From the NCBI GenBank assembly GCA_934130485.1, contig CAKOYE010000030.1, positions 1 through 14,007 on the forward strand: 14,007 nucleotides of DNA, written 5' to 3'. Source of the stretch: an uncultured Bacilli bacterium (GTDB lineage Bacteria > Bacillota_I > Bacilli_A > RF39 > UBA660). Positions 12,800-14,007 of this stretch are shown here, piece by piece. How positions within the stretch are numbered: the first letter of the stretch is position 1; each line of letters begins with the position of its first letter. The position numbers were made by a program, and so were the translations under genes. Under the pieces are notes generated by a model. That model was not told the DNA's origin. It saw only the letters and a list, made by a program, of their open reading frames with translations, and did not search any database.

Positions 12800-14007
12800 G
12801 TGGATAAATTAATAGCGAAAGAACTTGATTTTGTTTTAGAACCAACTTATACAAAAATATCTAAATCAGTTAATAGTATTACTAAAGAACTTATAAATAT
12901 TGTAGGAAAACAATATAGTGGAATTATAAGTGATAGAGTATCAAAAACAAATTTTGTCTTTTTTAATAAGATAACTGATTTAAAAAAATATTGTGAAGCT
13001 AATTCTAAAAATATTAAAAGTTTAAAAGATAAAAAAATAGATACAAAGTATGAAAATATTATGAAAAACATAGAATCATACGAAAAAAATGTTTCAAAAA
13101 TTTCAAAAAAATTAAGTACTGATTTTATAAGTGAAATTAAAGATAATTTATCAGAAAATGATAAAACATATCTTAATACACATAAAAAAATAGATTTAAC
13201 AAAATTAGAATGTTATAAATTGTTTTTTGATGAAAAGAGTGAAAAACTTATTGATGGACTAATTATTTATTTTTCTTTAGAATATGAGAAAAAATTAAAA
13301 GATAAAACAACATCTATAAGTGAAATGGAAACAATTTTTAATAATCGTGAAAAATGTTTAAAACTATTAGGTATTAAAAATATAAACGTTAAAATATTTG
13401 ATAGAGAAACATTAAACTGTTTGTTTGATGTTATTAACGATTATAATAATGAATATTTAAATAAAATTAATGATTTAAATTTAGATAAAACTAAAATTAT
13501 TGATTCATTTCTTATAAATGAAAAATTATTAAATAATACAAAAAATACAAAAGTATCCAAATATTTTTTAGATTTATTAAAAAAAGATAAAAAAGAAATA
13601 ACTAAAATGAATGAAAAAATAATTAATAAAATATTAAAAATAAATGAACCAGAAATAATATGGGCTGCAGATAATTATTCTGATGATAATAATATGCGCT
13701 TTTTACTTTTCTCACCAACAATGGATTTTGAAAAAAATGATTTTTTATTTGTTAGACAAATATGTAGATTAGCATTTAATTCAGAAAACTTTAATAACAA
13801 ATCAGTTGTTCATGATAATACAATTATTGGAAAAGATAAATATTCAATGTTTAGTAATTTGATAATTGATTTTATTGCTTATCAAATAACAAAAAGATTA
13901 AATGAAAATAAAGCTACAATTATAAATTCTAAAAAAAATAAAGAAATAATCGATTTTAATGATGGTCTATTTCTAGTTGATAAATTTTACAATAATTATA
14001 ATAATGA
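12800..14007 (+). CDS. Long unrecognised lysine/asparagine-rich protein, 3' end outside the window
   Basis: The frame is open from GTG 12800 to the window edge (402 codons plus two bases), far longer than chance allows in such A/T-rich DNA. GAGGG (12786-12790) gives a usable ribosome site; an in-frame GTG at 12791 is too close to it. The first 130 residues are strongly helical and charged with coiled-coil character (KSVNSITKELINIV, KKYCEANSKNIKSLKDKK, ENIMKNIESYEKN). The middle has helices rich in Lys, Asp and Asn. Near 295-345 is a more globular stretch (EPEIIWAADNYSDDNNMRFLLFSPTMDF...). No signal peptide, membrane segment or catalytic motif is evident, so it looks cytoplasmic. It is 28 bases downstream of the small membrane protein and probably in the same operon. 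Function unknown. Confidence 0.85.
   Translation, partial: MDKLIAKELDFVLEPTYTKISKSVNSITKELINIVGKQYSGIISDRVSKTNFVFFNKITDLKKYCEANSKNIKSLKDKKIDTKYENIMKNIESYEKNVSKISKKLSTDFISEIKDNLSENDKTYLNTHKKIDLTKLECYKLFFDEKSEKLIDGLIIYFSLEYEKKLKDKTTSISEMETIFNNREKCLKLLGIKNINVKIFDRETLNCLFDVINDYNNEYLNKINDLNLDKTKIIDSFLINEKLLNNTKNTKVSKYFLDLLKKDKKEITKMNEKIINKILKINEPEIIWAADNYSDDNNMRFLLFSPTMDFEKNDFLFVRQICRLAFNSENFNNKSVVHDNTIIGKDKYSMFSNLIIDFIAYQITKRLNENKATIINSKKNKEIIDFNDGLFLVDKFYNNYNN

Noticed and set aside
12302..13071. Minus-strand ORFs opposite the end of pcrA and the long orphan gene
   Set aside because: Phe/Ile/Tyr-rich complements of lysine-rich coding frames, without ribosome sites.
1..14007. CRISPR array, tRNA or rRNA genes
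   Set aside because: No regularly spaced repeats, and no cloverleaf or conserved rRNA segments were seen on either strand by eye.

Overview
The window is about three-quarters A+T. Its Shine-Dalgarno sites, promoters and terminators are of the Bacillota type, and the UvrD/PcrA helicase, NitT/TauT-type transporter and gut-type mobile element fit an uncultured low-GC Bacillota (Bacilli/Erysipelotrichia-like or related gut lineage). This placement is inferred from base composition and gene content, not from a marker gene. Tryptophan is written TGG, and all 13 genes with a visible natural stop end in TAA or TAG.

Layout. Bases 1-909 hold the end of an ABC ATPase and the first three quarters of its permease. 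Bases 895-9257 are an integrated element bounded by a 15-bp direct repeat. Bases 9258-9429 are the rest of the permease. Removing the element with one repeat copy (8,348 bp) rejoins the permease exactly in frame as a 261-residue protein. To the right lie host genes on the plus strand: a sugar-nucleotide-type nucleotidyltransferase with its own promoter and terminator, a UvrD/PcrA helicase, a 51-residue membrane protein, and a long unrecognised ORF that runs off the window.

Inside the element every gene is on the minus strand, opposite to the interrupted operon. From right to left: a zinc-ribbon protein of unknown function with its own terminator; a winged-helix replication-initiator-like protein; a tight four-gene cargo operon (two half-size ABC exporter subunits, a GNAT acetyltransferase and a nitroreductase); a 530-bp non-coding control region; a 41-residue protein; and a 459-residue serine recombinase next to the left end. 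The recombinase is intact but has no ATG, GTG or TTG start: the open frame begins behind a strong Shine-Dalgarno with ATT.

The two ABC subunits have complementary lesions and are best read as a heterodimer with one working and one degenerate ATP site. With the acetyltransferase and nitroreductase they look like an export/detoxification cargo of unknown substrate. The control region holds a near-consensus sigma-A promoter, an early attenuator-like terminator, a strong ribosome site with a four-codon minicistron, a repeat-rich block that could be an oriT or a structured RNA, and a strong terminator. No relaxase or conjugation gene is visible, so transfer between cells, if it happens, would need help from another element.
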